DNA of 64,000 nucleotides from Nitrososphaerota archaeon (GTDB taxonomy: Archaea; Thermoproteota; Nitrososphaeria; Nitrososphaerales; CADDZS01), in assembly GCA_021325255.1 (NCBI GenBank), contig JAJPHP010000050.1:56757-120756 (forward strand). The letters run 5' to 3'. The translations under genes were made by a program, and so were the position numbers. Positions 50,574-60,520 of this stretch are shown here, in pieces. Numbering within the stretch: position 1 is the first letter of the stretch; each line of letters starts with the position of its first letter. A model generated the notes under the pieces. It ran no database searches. It had not been told where the DNA came from and saw nothing but the letters and a program-made list of their open reading frames with translations.

Positions 50574-52634
50574 TTGAAGGCAGAAGGAAGAACACAAATT
50601 TCTGAGGCGGGGGACGAAAGAAAATTGGCAAGAAGATGGAGAGACAGACAACTCATCATCGAGTTAGCTATCATCGGCCTGGTATTCCTCCTCATTGTCT
50701 CAGGCGGAGCCTCGCTAAGCCGGAACGTTCCCTGGCAGTGGAGCCTTGGGTCGGATTCGGCTAGTGTAACCTCGACGCAAGACCTTAGACCGCTTGCGCT
50801 TTACTATAATTTGACTCTGAGCGAGATCGCGACGGGCCACTTTACCAATGCATCGTTCCTGATTGAGACTTTTTCCTTCGTGAACGTAGCGCAGAATCTC
50901 CTTCCCCAGAGCGATGAGGCAAATACCGAGCTCGCATTAATCAACGTCTCTATCCCCCTGGCGACGAACTATTTTGCTCTCACCCAGCAAGAAATTGCCG
51001 AAAAGAACTACTCGAATGCGAGCGCCCTAATTAACTATGCGTGCATGGAAGCACAATATGCGGAGGCAAACTATACACAATTTGCAAATTCGACTACCCC
51101 GCGTCTATCCAAGCTCAGTGTACCAACTGGAATGTACTCAATTGGAATGGATCTGGTGGACGCAAAGATACACTCACTCTCATCCGAGTGCCAGAAATTG
51201 AAGCCGATGATTGAAACACTGTACCCCGCAAGCGAAAGTAGCAACAACAACACCACGGGAGGAATACTGACAATCTCCTCGTCCCAAAAATCCATAGAGA
51301 CTGGAGGGACGGTCAAGATTACTGGAAGGTTGTTATTATCCTCCAATGATACGTCTGGAGTCTCGGATCAGTCGGTCTCGTTCTACTTTAATGGAAGCTA
51401 TATCGGCTCATCCCAAACCGCTGCCGCCGGGTTCCTCAATGTGACGCTTACAATTCCGTTCGTGTACTCCTCAACGGGTGACATCTGGGCGTCCGCACAA
51501 AGCAACTCTTCGATTAGTTTTGCTGGCGCAATTTCAAATCACCTGTACTTTTCAATCCTGTTCAACTCCACGAAGATTATCGTGAAGGATCCTCCTCCGT
51601 ACCTCCCCACTTTCAACTTCACTGTCCAAGGGAGTCTGAATACAAGCTCTGGGGTCCCTCTACCAAGCGCCCCTGTGCGAATTACGTTCATGAACGAGAC
51701 CGTTCTGACAAGCACGAATGAGGCGGGGATATTCACCAGTATCCTTCAGGTACCCGCGGACGCAGGCGATGGAACATACTATGTCTACGCAGCTTTCGCG
51801 CCGCACGGCGTCTACGGGCCCTCATTCAACTTTACCACGATTCAAGTGGCCCATGAGCCGATGAATGTGACGGTGAATCGTCCGTGGATATCGCTTCCGG
51901 GTTTTTCGAGCTCTGTTTTCGGCAGCGCTGAAGCAAACGGCACTTTGCTGTCAAATGTTTCAATAACACTACAGACGCCCTGGGCGGAATACCACACGCG
52001 GACGGATAACGCTGGTCGATACAAGATTAACGTTGAAATCCCGCTGCTCGAATTCGCTTTCAACCGGGACGTGAGCATATCAGCCCTCCCGCCCGAGCCT
52101 TACTTATCCAATGACGTGGTTACCGAGAAACTCGCGCTCTTCAACATACTTTGGGCCGCGATTCCCTCTGTGGTAATTGGGGCGGTTGCGTACGAGCTAA
52201 ATCTACTAGGTCTTTTACCATCAATAAACCTAGGTCAAAATAGAGGTCCTCGTCGAGACGCGGGAGCATCTAAGGATGCAGTTGATGCAAGAAAATCAAA
52301 CGCTTTGACTTCCCAAATGTCTGGCGAGCGGCAGGGAATTTCAATGTCTCTTCAATCCACGTCGGCAATGACCGTCATCTTCAATGAGGTGTTGCTCTTG
52401 GCTAGGAGGAAGTTTGACATTGAATTCCGAGAGAGCATGACAATAAGAGAAATCATTGCACAAGTTTCATCTAGGCTCTCAAAGATGAAAAATGGAGAAG
52501 AATACAGTGTGCGTATGTTTTCAGATCTCTGCTTCACAATGGAGGATTATCTATTCTCAAAGAGTTTTGAGGAGAAGAGAGCGGAGAGAGCGGCGAGAAT
52601 GCTAGCAGACCTCAGGACACTCTGGGGAAATTAG
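50574..52634 (+). CDS. Membrane protein with Ig-like domains and a DUF4129-like C-terminus
   Basis: A 686-aa protein starting with TTG. A cytoplasmic N-tail, one membrane span (about 30-48), and a long extracellular part with many N-glycosylation sequons that includes two or more Ig/transthyretin-like beta domains (for example TGGTVKITGRLLLSSNDTSG and SSGVPLPSAPVRITFMNE). A second span (about 517-535) is followed by a cytoplasmic tail ending in TIREIIAQVSSRLS, the DUF4129 core that normally sits beside MoxR, DUF58 and transglutaminase-like genes. With the DUF4350-like gene downstream it looks like half of such a locus. The function is unknown; it may assemble or modify surface material. Confidence 0.65.
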   Translation: MKAEGRTQISEAGDERKLARRWRDRQLIIELAIIGLVFLLIVSGGASLSRNVPWQWSLGSDSASVTSTQDLRPLALYYNLTLSEIATGHFTNASFLIETFSFVNVAQNLLPQSDEANTELALINVSIPLATNYFALTQQEIAEKNYSNASALINYACMEAQYAEANYTQFANSTTPRLSKLSVPTGMYSIGMDLVDAKIHSLSSECQKLKPMIETLYPASESSNNNTTGGILTISSSQKSIETGGTVKITGRLLLSSNDTSGVSDQSVSFYFNGSYIGSSQTAAAGFLNVTLTIPFVYSSTGDIWASAQSNSSISFAGAISNHLYFSILFNSTKIIVKDPPPYLPTFNFTVQGSLNTSSGVPLPSAPVRITFMNETVLTSTNEAGIFTSILQVPADAGDGTYYVYAAFAPHGVYGPSFNFTTIQVAHEPMNVTVNRPWISLPGFSSSVFGSAEANGTLLSNVSITLQTPWAEYHTRTDNAGRYKINVEIPLLEFAFNRDVSISALPPEPYLSNDVVTEKLALFNILWAAIPSVVIGAVAYELNLLGLLPSINLGQNRGPRRDAGASKDAVDARKSNALTSQMSGERQGISMSLQSTSAMTVIFNEVLLLARRKFDIEFRESMTIREIIAQVSSRLSKMKNGEEYSVRMFSDLCFTMEDYLFSKSFEEKRAERAARMLADLRTLWGN

Positions 52635-52731
52635 GGCATCAGGCGAGAAGAAGGAAAACTTTGGGGCAGAGACAAATGGAGATCGAACAATTGCGCCTCT
52701 CCTTCGCGGAGAATTTGAGTGTGTACAACGA

Positions 52732-53769
52732 ATGAGACTAGGTTCAATGTCAGGATCTTTACTGGCCTCTGTAATAGCAGGCATCCTGATCTTCCTACTT
52801 CTCATCGGCGCAGCTCCGGACGCTGTGCCTTTCAGCCCAAACAATTATGGTTGGAATGGGATCCAGCAAGTTGCCTCAAGCTTCCCGATCACGTTTGTGG
52901 ACTCTCCTGCTCTAGCAAAGGTCTCCCCGCAAAATAGAACTGTCCTTCTCATCCTTCAACCCATCTTGGCGTTTGATAACAATGATGCGGAAGCAATCTT
53001 GAGCTTTGCAGAACACGGAGGGATACTCGTAGTCTCGGACAGCTCTGGAGTGAGCAACTTGCTCTTGCATCGATTGGGGCTCGGGGTCAGTATCGAACAA
53101 AACCTTACCATCAGGGATGACACCTACAACTGGAAGGCATCTTCTTTTCCAATCGCTCTAACTTCCCCAGGCTCAATCAGTCCTTCGCTATTCAGTGGGA
53201 CGCGTGGAATTGCCCTAGATAATCCTAGTCCTCTCCTGGTCAATCCTGGCTCAGGAGCGAGTGTGGTGGCATTCACCAGTCCAGTTAGCGTGGCACTTGA
53301 ATGGAGCAACGGTCACACTGGCGCTCAGGTGGCAAGGGGGCCCTTCCCCGTCGTTGTCGAGGAGTCGGTTGGGAGCGGGTCGGTCGTTGTTATCTCCGAC
53401 TCGTATTTTCTTACGAATGGAGTTTGGAAGTACGCAAATAATGAAGTGCTGATTCGCCACATGCTCTCTAACTCCACAGTCTACCTTGATACTTCCCACT
53501 GGCCACCGAATACCATAGCTTCGATCAGGGCCGACCTCGGGGCCGCGTATGCCCTGCTGTCAGCTTTTCCCCTGAGATACTTACTCACACTCGCTTTGGT
53601 TGGCGTCGGGCTGTCCCTGATTCCTATTTTCTCCGCTCCTGCGATTGCAAGCCCGCGGGTGGGAAAAAGTTCTAGGAAGCAGGGCTCAGCGCTCGATGAA
53701 ACAGGTTACGACGCAGAGATTCTGCGGAGGATCCGAAAAGACAGGGAGAGATACGGCCGACCAAAGTGA
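52732..53769 (+). CDS. DUF4350-like membrane protein
   Basis: A 345-aa protein with one N-terminal span (about 9-28) and one near the C-terminus (about 283-305), followed by a basic, charged cytoplasmic tail. The outer domain matches DUF4350: LLILQPILAFDNNDAEAILS, then FAEHGGILVVSDSSGVSNLL, VEESVGSGSVVVISDSYFL and NNEVLIRHML. That resembles a GATase-like alpha/beta fold without a visible nucleophile. It lies 97 bp after the Ig-like/DUF4129 gene on the same strand, consistent with an operon. The start may be the ATG at 52732 or at 52747. Confidence 0.75.
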   Translation: MRLGSMSGSLLASVIAGILIFLLLIGAAPDAVPFSPNNYGWNGIQQVASSFPITFVDSPALAKVSPQNRTVLLILQPILAFDNNDAEAILSFAEHGGILVVSDSSGVSNLLLHRLGLGVSIEQNLTIRDDTYNWKASSFPIALTSPGSISPSLFSGTRGIALDNPSPLLVNPGSGASVVAFTSPVSVALEWSNGHTGAQVARGPFPVVVEESVGSGSVVVISDSYFLTNGVWKYANNEVLIRHMLSNSTVYLDTSHWPPNTIASIRADLGAAYALLSAFPLRYLLTLALVGVGLSLIPIFSAPAIASPRVGKSSRKQGSALDETGYDAEILRRIRKDRERYGRPK

Positions 53770-53795
53770 TTGGTTCGAGGCGCTTGCAGTTAGGT

Positions 53796-53813
53796 ATTAT
53801 CACATTTGATAAT
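53796..53813. repeat. 7-4-7 inverted repeat upstream of the 153-aa membrane protein gene
   Basis: ATTATCA-CATT-TGATAAT, perfect, 27-44 bp after the DUF4350-like stop and 105-122 bp before the next start. Either an operator or an A/T-rich hairpin. Confidence 0.35.
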
Positions 53814-53917
53814 CGTCATTTGATCTTAATTGCACCGCTTCCCAAATTCTGAACGCGAGTGCTAAGATGACTGAAGCAAAGGCAAGCTGAAGCCTACCCT
53901 GTCGTAGTTGAAACAAA

Positions 53918-54379
53918 ATGAATACTCCTCTGCTCAAGACTGCCATACGCGTATGGCTTGTTGAAACTCTGGTCTCGGGATTCAATTTCTTTGTCCTCAT
54001 GGGCCTGACCTATGAACCCAGATGGGGGCCACATGTTGCCGCCCAAATCGGAATGAGCACGAGAATTGCTTACATTTGCGTTTTCGCCTATCTTCTGCTT
54101 CGCTACGTCAAAACCTACTCAACGAAGGATTTGATTCATGTCGGTGTGATGTGGCTGGGACTGGAACTACTCTTCGAGTGTGTAGGAAGCTTTGCACTCG
54201 GCCGACCCGTTTCCGAGATTCTGATAGGATGGAACGTTTCTGCCGGTTACCTGTGGCCCTTCGTGTTACTTACTTATCTCTTCTCGCCACTTGCAGTCGG
54301 ATTACTGTTTCATCCTGGTAAGAAAATGGGAAAGCCCAAAGAACGTATCGAGAATGCAGTGCAGAGAAATTTATCCTAG
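53918..54379 (+). CDS. Small four-span membrane protein, unknown function
   Basis: A 153-aa hydrophobic protein with about four membrane segments (residues 15-32, 50-65, 70-95 and 112-132) and a basic C-terminal tail (HPGKKMGKPKERIE). I do not recognise the family. Conserved-looking polar residues in the spans (RVWLVETLVSGFN, GVMWLGLELLFECVG with Glu-x4-Glu) suggest a real transport or sensory function. It begins at an ATG about 150 bp after the DUF4350-like gene, and the perfect inverted repeat lies between. It is followed by two MFS exporter genes on the other strand. Confidence 0.6.
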   Translation: MNTPLLKTAIRVWLVETLVSGFNFFVLMGLTYEPRWGPHVAAQIGMSTRIAYICVFAYLLLRYVKTYSTKDLIHVGVMWLGLELLFECVGSFALGRPVSEILIGWNVSAGYLWPFVLLTYLFSPLAVGLLFHPGKKMGKPKERIENAVQRNLS

Positions 54380-54509
54380 AATTGAACAGATGCTGCAGGA
54401 GCACTGATAATACTATATCTAGACCTTGCCATTCATGCTGCGGTTTTTCTCTGGATATTGCACGATATTTTGAATCAGAGAGTCCCCTTTCTAGTACGCT
54501 TAGAATATC

Positions 54510-55874
54510 TCATTCTCTCATAGAGTATAGAGTAAGGGCGCCCACTCCGAAGGGAAACAGCGAAAGAATGAATGGGGCGACTGGCGAGATCGAAGTATAG
54601 AGCAATCCTGCGAGCATCTGAGAGGGGAGAGAGACTATTGCCGGCAATATGCTGAACATCGCAAGTAGCTTTCCCCTGTCCTCGGGAGGTATCGCCTCCG
54701 CCTGCACCGTTGCAAGCGACGGAGTTTGAAGTGCGGTTGCCACAGCACCAGTTACTCCCCACTCCAACAGTTCGTCCATTGTCTTTGCCTGCGTAAACAT
54801 CACATTGCTGAGAGGAGAAGCGACGGACGCGACCATGACGCTCCTTCGAGCCCCCAACCTCTGTATCAGGAAGATGATTCCGAGAAGAAGTATCACCGTG
54901 GTCAGTCCCGCAAGATCCACCACAATACTGTACTGAATTGGGTTTATTCTGAGATAATCGACGACGTATATGGAAACGTACGGCGCAGTGAGCCCGGTGC
55001 CCACGCCCGCGAGGCTCACGTAGAGCAAGAGTTTTTTCACGGCGCCGCTGGAGGATCTTGTTGCCCTCATTCCGTCTGTGAACGAGCTCTTGATGTAGTA
55101 GAGAATAGATTTCCTGTCTGCTGGCTTGCCCCCGTAGGATTCTCCGAGTTTCAGCATCCGCAGTGAAACGCCGACGACTCCGAATACTGTGCTCGCGACG
55201 TACGCGAATCTTATTCCATTCAGAATCCCAAATGAAGCCATCAGGACTCCGCCAATCGTAGGTGAAAAGACGGACGGTATCGTGTTTATGGCGTTGAATA
55301 CTGAGAAGCCTCTTATCCTGTCCCGTGGCTCGATCGAATCCATCATAACAGAGTTGAAAGCCGGAGTATACACGCTCGCTACTGATCCAAGAGTCAGTGG
55401 GATAGCGATTAGAAAAGACGAGTCTATCACGGCATAGATCATCGCGGCGGCGACCGACACCCAGCTGAAAACTATGATTACATTTCTTCTCCCCCAGGTG
55501 TCCGCGACGTATCCTCCGACGAGCAGGGCAAGCACTGTGACTGCGGTGCCGTAGGCTACATAGAACCCGATCTCAAGAGCAGAGGCGCCGAGCGCAGCAA
55601 AATAGAGAGTCTGATATGGATTTGCGGCAGCTGCTCCGATCGACCACACGGCAGAGGTGGAGGTTAGAATCCAAGCGTTCCGCGGGAGCGAGAAGTGAAG
55701 TCGAAGACGATCCTTCGCGCCTCTCGAAGAAGTTGAGATCAAACTGTGTTTTATTCTCCACGCGTGATTGAGCGATGGTCTGCTCGGCGGCGAAGCAGTC
55801 GATTCAAATAGTTCTAAAGGTATTGCATAGCGTTCCGAAGATACAGAATCAGTGTGATGTGAATTCTCAGCCAT
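54510..55874 (-). CDS. MFS transporter (12-TM type)
   Basis: A major facilitator superfamily protein, 454 aa. A soluble N-terminal extension of about 65 residues precedes the first span. The MFS loop is GGYVADTWGRRNVIIVFSWV (about 120-139, the G-x3-D-x2-G-R-R signature), and ten to twelve spans follow. The second MFS loop region is IIFLIQRLGARRSVMV. Function is export or import of an unknown compound; the closeness of a second, 14-TM MFS gene (52 bp upstream) suggests they are cotranscribed as paired exporters. Confidence 0.9.
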   Translation of the reverse strand: MAENSHHTDSVSSERYAIPLELFESTASPPSRPSLNHAWRIKHSLISTSSRGAKDRLRLHFSLPRNAWILTSTSAVWSIGAAAANPYQTLYFAALGASALEIGFYVAYGTAVTVLALLVGGYVADTWGRRNVIIVFSWVSVAAAMIYAVIDSSFLIAIPLTLGSVASVYTPAFNSVMMDSIEPRDRIRGFSVFNAINTIPSVFSPTIGGVLMASFGILNGIRFAYVASTVFGVVGVSLRMLKLGESYGGKPADRKSILYYIKSSFTDGMRATRSSSGAVKKLLLYVSLAGVGTGLTAPYVSIYVVDYLRINPIQYSIVVDLAGLTTVILLLGIIFLIQRLGARRSVMVASVASPLSNVMFTQAKTMDELLEWGVTGAVATALQTPSLATVQAEAIPPEDRGKLLAMFSILPAIVSLPSQMLAGLLYTSISPVAPFILSLFPFGVGALTLYSMRE

Positions 55875-55926
55875 ACTCGTGTGAGCATGCCTGCGGTAGT
55901 CTAGATTCTGCTGCGTCCAAAGAAAC

Positions 55927-57633
55927 CTATGCAGCTTTCTGGCTTGGCTTCGCTTCGCGAATTTCCTCTGTCTCGCTCTCCCTAATCGGTCTATTCCCCT
56001 CCTTTCCTCTTAGCGCAGAGGCAACCGCAGCTATTGCTGCCAGCACCGCACCTATGACGAATGCTTCCTGAAGTGCTGACATGAAAGCCGGCGCTATCGC
56101 GTTGGGGAAGAAAGTGTTGCTCGTCAAGTAGGCCTGCGTTGACTGGGGGATAGTATTGACCAGCGGCGCGGGAAGGGAAGCTAGAATCGAGCCCACCGGA
56201 TTGTATCCGAGGAAGGCGGCAAAGAGAGCTCCGGTTGGCGGTATCTGCTTGAAAACCGGGGCAAGCTGTGGTGCGCCCGCCTGAGTTACCGCTGAGGAAA
56301 GAGCGCCGGGTAGGCTGCTTGAGAGCGCCACGAGTACGATCGTGAAGAATATCGCAAGACTTATTGTCTGACCTATATTTTGCAGCGTCGCCCTCATCCC
56401 AGACGCCACCCCTCTGTGCTGCGGCGGGGCCGAGTTCATGATCGACGCGGTATTCGGGGAGGCAAACATACCCCCGGCGAGCCCCATTACGAAGAGTATC
56501 GCAGCAAAGGGCAAGAAACTGAAATTGTAGGGGAGCAGGGAGAGCGCGATGAACATCGCCACTGTGATCACCATTCCGAGGGTCGCAAGCAACCTTGCGC
56601 CGTGCCTATCGGAGAATCTGCCGCTGAGCGGTCCCATGATCACGAATCCGATGAGCATTGGCACGATGTAAATCCCGGACCAGAAAGGAGTTGATTCGTA
56701 ACTGTATCCGTGAAGCGGGAGCCATATACCTTGAAGGAGGATGATGAGCATAAGCTGCACCCCTCCCCTCCCGATAGAGGCGAGCCAACCCGCAAAGTTG
56801 CCCGCGCTGAACACGCGGTTCTTGAAAAGCTCAAGTCGGAACATCGGATCCTTGACTCGCGCTTCCACGAATGGGAAGGCGACAAGCAGGGCACCGCCTA
56901 AACCGAGTGATGCGAGCACCCAAGGATCGCTCCAACCCATCGGAAGGCTTCCGTAGGGCATCAGGCCGTAAGTGACACCCACGAGTACGAGAGTGAGGCC
57001 CACCCCAAAGGTGAGGTTCCCCCAGAGGTCTATCGACTGGTTTTTTCTTATTGTTCCTACTTCTTTGAGCCGACTGTAAGACCACACGGTCCCGAATACT
57101 CCCACGGGCACGCTCACGAGGAAAACATACCTCCAATCAAACGTTGCAAGGACTCCACCACCTACTAGCCCGATTACTGATCCTGCGAGGACGGCCACCA
57201 TGTTGATTCCAAGCGCCTGCCCTCGTTCATTCTCCGGGAATGCGTCAGTGATGATTGCCGCACTGTTAGAGAAGAGGAAGGCCGCCCCGACTCCCTGAAC
57301 CAGCCTGAAAGAGATCAGTTCAATTGCCCCCAGGTCGCCCGTGCTCGGCGTAATGTAACAGAGGAGTGAGCCCACGGTGAAGATCAGGAACCCCAGATTA
57401 TACAGCCTCACCCTACCGAACATATCGGAGATTCGTCCGAAGGTGACTAGGAGTGTTGAGGTGACTACGCTGTAGCCGAAAAGAATCCAGAGGAGGTACT
57501 GGAATGAGTCTAAGGGATTGATCTGTATTCCTCGGAATATGGCGGGGAGCGAAATCAGGACGATGGTGCCGTCGAGAGATGCCATCAACACGCCAACGGT
57601 CGTGTTTGAAAGCGCCACCCATTTGTATTCCAT
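55927..57633 (-). CDS. MFS exporter (DHA2/EmrB-QacA, 14-TM type)
   Basis: A 568-aa drug:proton antiporter-like protein with 14 spans. It starts [29 protein letters not shown], given here in two parts: the [11 protein letters not shown] motif is diagnostic (D in TM1). [14 protein letters not shown] is the intracellular loop and motif C is in [20 protein letters not shown]. Such transporters expel hydrophobic drugs, bile acids, aromatic compounds or fatty acids. The C-terminal tail is charged and short. It is upstream of the second MFS gene; the promoter is presumably in the 450 bp before it. Confidence 0.93.
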   Translation of the reverse strand: MEYKWVALSNTTVGVLMASLDGTIVLISLPAIFRGIQINPLDSFQYLLWILFGYSVVTSTLLVTFGRISDMFGRVRLYNLGFLIFTVGSLLCYITPSTGDLGAIELISFRLVQGVGAAFLFSNSAAIITDAFPENERGQALGINMVAVLAGSVIGLVGGGVLATFDWRYVFLVSVPVGVFGTVWSYSRLKEVGTIRKNQSIDLWGNLTFGVGLTLVLVGVTYGLMPYGSLPMGWSDPWVLASLGLGGALLVAFPFVEARVKDPMFRLELFKNRVFSAGNFAGWLASIGRGGVQLMLIILLQGIWLPLHGYSYESTPFWSGIYIVPMLIGFVIMGPLSGRFSDRHGARLLATLGMVITVAMFIALSLLPYNFSFLPFAAILFVMGLAGGMFASPNTASIMNSAPPQHRGVASGMRATLQNIGQTISLAIFFTIVLVALSSSLPGALSSAVTQAGAPQLAPVFKQIPPTGALFAAFLGYNPVGSILASLPAPLVNTIPQSTQAYLTSNTFFPNAIAPAFMSALQEAFVIGAVLAAIAAVASALRGKEGNRPIRESETEEIREAKPSQKAA

Positions 57634-58082
57634 TTAATTACATCTCCTCCTTCTTGACCAAGTTTTCTTTCTACGGTTTCTTCGGGAGAGACCCTGCTCC
57701 AATTCTTCTGTAGCGCTTGAGGAGAGAAAGTACTGGTGATCTACGTTTTGTGATTCGCGAAGTATTACTACTCCCGCAATACGGAAGGCGCATTCTAGGG
57801 AGGGGGAAGAATAGGTAGTTTCGCATCCTAGTCTCCCTCTGCCTAGTTACATCCCTATCTCTGATACTCCGACGCTTTTTAACGGTTGTTGCTTGCCTTG
57901 TCTCCTCTCATCCCTTCGCTTTCAGAGAATTGCGACAGAATTTCGATGGCGCAAACTACTTCAGGTTCTAATCATTTAAGTTTGAAGTGATTGCGTAGTT
58001 GCGGAAATAGATCGAAAGGAGATCCTTAGTTAAGAATAAATCCATCGCAAATATTATCAATCATTCGAACACGACGCTTTTT
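57634..58082. other. 449-bp divergent intergenic region
   Basis: Separates the leftward MFS genes from the rightward second DrrAB-type exporter. A leftward TATA-like TTAAAAAG (about 57874-57881) and a rightward AAATATTATC (58047 on) are visible. A 51-codon Arg-rich leftward frame is present but has no family signature. Otherwise nothing was supported. Confidence 0.35.
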
Positions 58083-59339
58083 TTGTATGCTAAGCAAAGA
58101 ACCGGTGAGAACTTCCGAACGGGGCTAGTTAGACGGACGAATGGCACTGGAGGCGTCGCCGCTTTGCGTGGGTTGTGGCCGCAATCATCGTCAACTTCTT
58201 TGACTTCTCCCTCTTACTCTATTCCTTTCTCCTCTCCGCCTCCTGCAGATTCTTCCGTCGCAATTTCCGTGCTGGACCTGTCAAAGGTCTATGGCGACGG
58301 TGCCAAAGCGCTGGATGCCGTGAGTTTTTCGGTGAAAGACGGAGAGATATTCGGATTGCTAGGCCCCAACGGCGCGGGCAAGACAACAACGATTAAGATT
58401 ATCACAACAATGATAAGGCCATCCTCTGGCACCGCAAAAATAGCGGGTGTAGACGTGCTGCAAAACCCCAGAGCCGTCAGGCAGATGATAGGGTATGTAC
58501 CACAGGCCATTTCAGTCGATGGAGATCTTACTGCTCTGGAAAACCTTCTCATCTTCTCCAAACTGTTCTACGTGAGCAAGAAAGATCGTGAGGCGAGGAT
58601 CAAGTCTGCGCTCGAGTATATGGGGCTGATTGAAAGGGCCGATGATTTGGTAAAGCATTTTTCGGGCGGGATGATGCGTCGTCTGGAAATCGCGCAGGCG
58701 CTGGTCAACAGGCCCAGAATCTTGATCCTTGACGAGCCGAGCATAGGACTCGACCCCGCGTCAAAGCGCGCAATGTGGGACTACATAAAGAAGCTCAACA
58801 GAGATTTTCACACGACCGTCCTCATAACGACTCACGACATGGTGGAGGCCGACGAGCTCTGCGAACGCGTCGCGATAATGAATAACGGCAAGATAGCGGT
58901 GATTGGAAATCCAAAAGACCTCAAGCGCTCCGTCGGCGGCGATATAATTACTGTGACCTTTTCAAAGCAGCAGAACATCACTCGCGAAAATCCGGAAACT
59001 CAATTTTCACAATCATCAAATGGCGTAGACTCCGCGAGCAATGCTTCAGCTGTCTGGGCACCGGATATCATTCTTCCTGTGAACAAAGCAAGAGTGATTG
59101 CAAATGACGGCGCGACGCTGAAGATCATGGTAGAGAACGGTGAGAAGGCCGTACCTCGCCTGTTCGAGTACTTCGAGACTGAAGGTCTCGTGGTGGAATC
59201 GATATCCCTGAGCAAGCCCACTCTCGACGACGTATTCATGAAGTACGCAAACGTAAAGCTCGCTGACGACGGCGCACCTTCGCGGACGTTTCGTGAAGCA
59301 CGTACTGCGCGCCGGAACATCGCGAGGCGATCCGGGTAA
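58083..59339 (+). CDS. ABC exporter ATPase (DrrA-like, second copy)
   Basis: ATPase of a second DrrAB-type exporter. 418 aa if started at the TTG 58083, which gives a Ser/Pro-rich, low-complexity N-tail of about 60 residues before the real ABC domain (VLDLSKVYGDGAKALDAVSF); an in-frame GTG near 58268 would remove it. Walker A LGPNGAGKTT, signature FSGGMMRRLEIAQ, Walker B LILDEPSIGLD, switch His TTHDMVEADE. A loop insert (about 295-340, Asn/Ser-rich) interrupts the usual C-terminal domain, which ends with SKPTLDDVFMKYANVK. The permease gene follows within 70 bp. Confidence 0.9.
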   Translation: MYAKQRTGENFRTGLVRRTNGTGGVAALRGLWPQSSSTSLTSPSYSIPFSSPPPADSSVAISVLDLSKVYGDGAKALDAVSFSVKDGEIFGLLGPNGAGKTTTIKIITTMIRPSSGTAKIAGVDVLQNPRAVRQMIGYVPQAISVDGDLTALENLLIFSKLFYVSKKDREARIKSALEYMGLIERADDLVKHFSGGMMRRLEIAQALVNRPRILILDEPSIGLDPASKRAMWDYIKKLNRDFHTTVLITTHDMVEADELCERVAIMNNGKIAVIGNPKDLKRSVGGDIITVTFSKQQNITRENPETQFSQSSNGVDSASNASAVWAPDIILPVNKARVIANDGATLKIMVENGEKAVPRLFEYFETEGLVVESISLSKPTLDDVFMKYANVKLADDGAPSRTFREARTARRNIARRSG

Positions 59340-59407
59340 GAGAGTCAAGACAAAAGGAAGGGTATAGAGTTCAGAGGAGAGTGTAAAAGAGTCTGGCTGC
59401 TTCAAAC

Positions 59408-60196
59408 TTGGGATTACCTCCTGCGGAATACCTGAAGAAATTCGCGACCAGCGTTGTGACTATCGCGGAGATGGAGGCGAGAAAGATTAGGCATGACTCT
59501 ACTGAACTATGGATGAGATCAGTCCAACCCGCTCTCTGGCTCCTTGTGTTTGGAGAGGTCTTTAACACCATCAGGGGGCTTGCTCCAAATGGTATGCCCT
59601 ACATAGAATTCATAACGCCTGGCGTGCTGGCTCAATCGGTCCTTTTCGTTGCAATCTTTTACGGAATTCTGATTGTGTGGGAAAGGGACTTTGGTCTTCT
59701 GACGAAGCTTCTTTCGACGCCCTCGCCGCGCTCTTCGATTGTCGTCGGAAAGACCCTCGCCGCAGGGGTGAGAGGAGTGTTCATGGGCATAGTCGTTTTT
59801 GCCCTTGCACTAATCATTGGAGTCAACCTCAGATTTGACGTCCTAGATGTTTTGGCCATGTTCGCGATAATAGTCCTGTTCTCTATGTGTTTTGCCGGCC
59901 TCTCCATGTTCTTAGCGGCCTTGCTCAAGACTCGCGACAGGATGATGGGAATCGGTCAGGCGATAACCATGCCCCTCTTCTTCGCGAGCAACGCGATCTA
60001 TCCGCTGAGCCTCATGCCGCAATGGCTCCAGGTCATTGCAATCGTCAACCCGCTGAGTTACGTCGTTGACGCGATGCGCTCAGTCATGCTAACTGGCAAC
60101 TACTCCAATCTTCCGGTCGATCTGATCGCCCTGTCCATTTCTACCGTGATAATGATCGCACTCGCTTCGGCTTTCTTGAGGCGCCTTATTGAGTGA
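59408..60196 (+). CDS. ABC-2 type exporter permease (DrrB-like, second copy)
   Basis: Membrane partner of the preceding ATPase, 262 aa, start TTG at 59408. Six spans; ABC-2 features are the pre-TM amphipathic start SVVTIAEMEARKIRHDSTEL, then FITPGVLAQSVLFVAIFYGI, WERDFGLLTKLLSTPSPRS and the end NAIYPLSLMPQWLQVIAIVN followed by PLSYVVDAMR. It is shorter at the N-terminus than the copy at 28 kb, lacking its charged tail, so the two exporters probably serve different cargo. No PadR gene is adjacent to this copy. Confidence 0.93.
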   Translation: MGLPPAEYLKKFATSVVTIAEMEARKIRHDSTELWMRSVQPALWLLVFGEVFNTIRGLAPNGMPYIEFITPGVLAQSVLFVAIFYGILIVWERDFGLLTKLLSTPSPRSSIVVGKTLAAGVRGVFMGIVVFALALIIGVNLRFDVLDVLAMFAIIVLFSMCFAGLSMFLAALLKTRDRMMGIGQAITMPLFFASNAIYPLSLMPQWLQVIAIVNPLSYVVDAMRSVMLTGNYSNLPVDLIALSISTVIMIALASAFLRRLIE

Positions 60197-60520
60197 TAGT
60201 GAGACAGAGACGGTTGGTAGTAAATCTCTTTTCGGCGTCACAGAGCCTTTCCTTCTGCTCTGCGCGCCTATGGAATCGCCATTTTTCAAGGGCAGGGCGT
60301 ATTTTTGAAATACGGGATGAATATATCCAAGTGATTCAAGCACATGTTCCTGCTAAGGGATACCTGCCCCGGGATCAATGCCAGTAGTTACGTACCGATG
60401 GAGTGGCACCATTTTCGTAACAAAGGTGTGATAACGTGCGTGATATCTGCGCGAAATTGCAGCAAGAGAAGAAAGCAGTAGCGGGAACAGCAGCTCTACG
60501 TTGGCGAAGTGGTCTAGACC
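60197..60520. other. 324-bp intergenic region
   Basis: Between the exporter permease and the PAP2 gene. No tRNA fold and no supported small gene; the rightward frame at 60436-60744 overlaps the PAP2 gene in another frame and is rejected. Confidence 0.35.
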
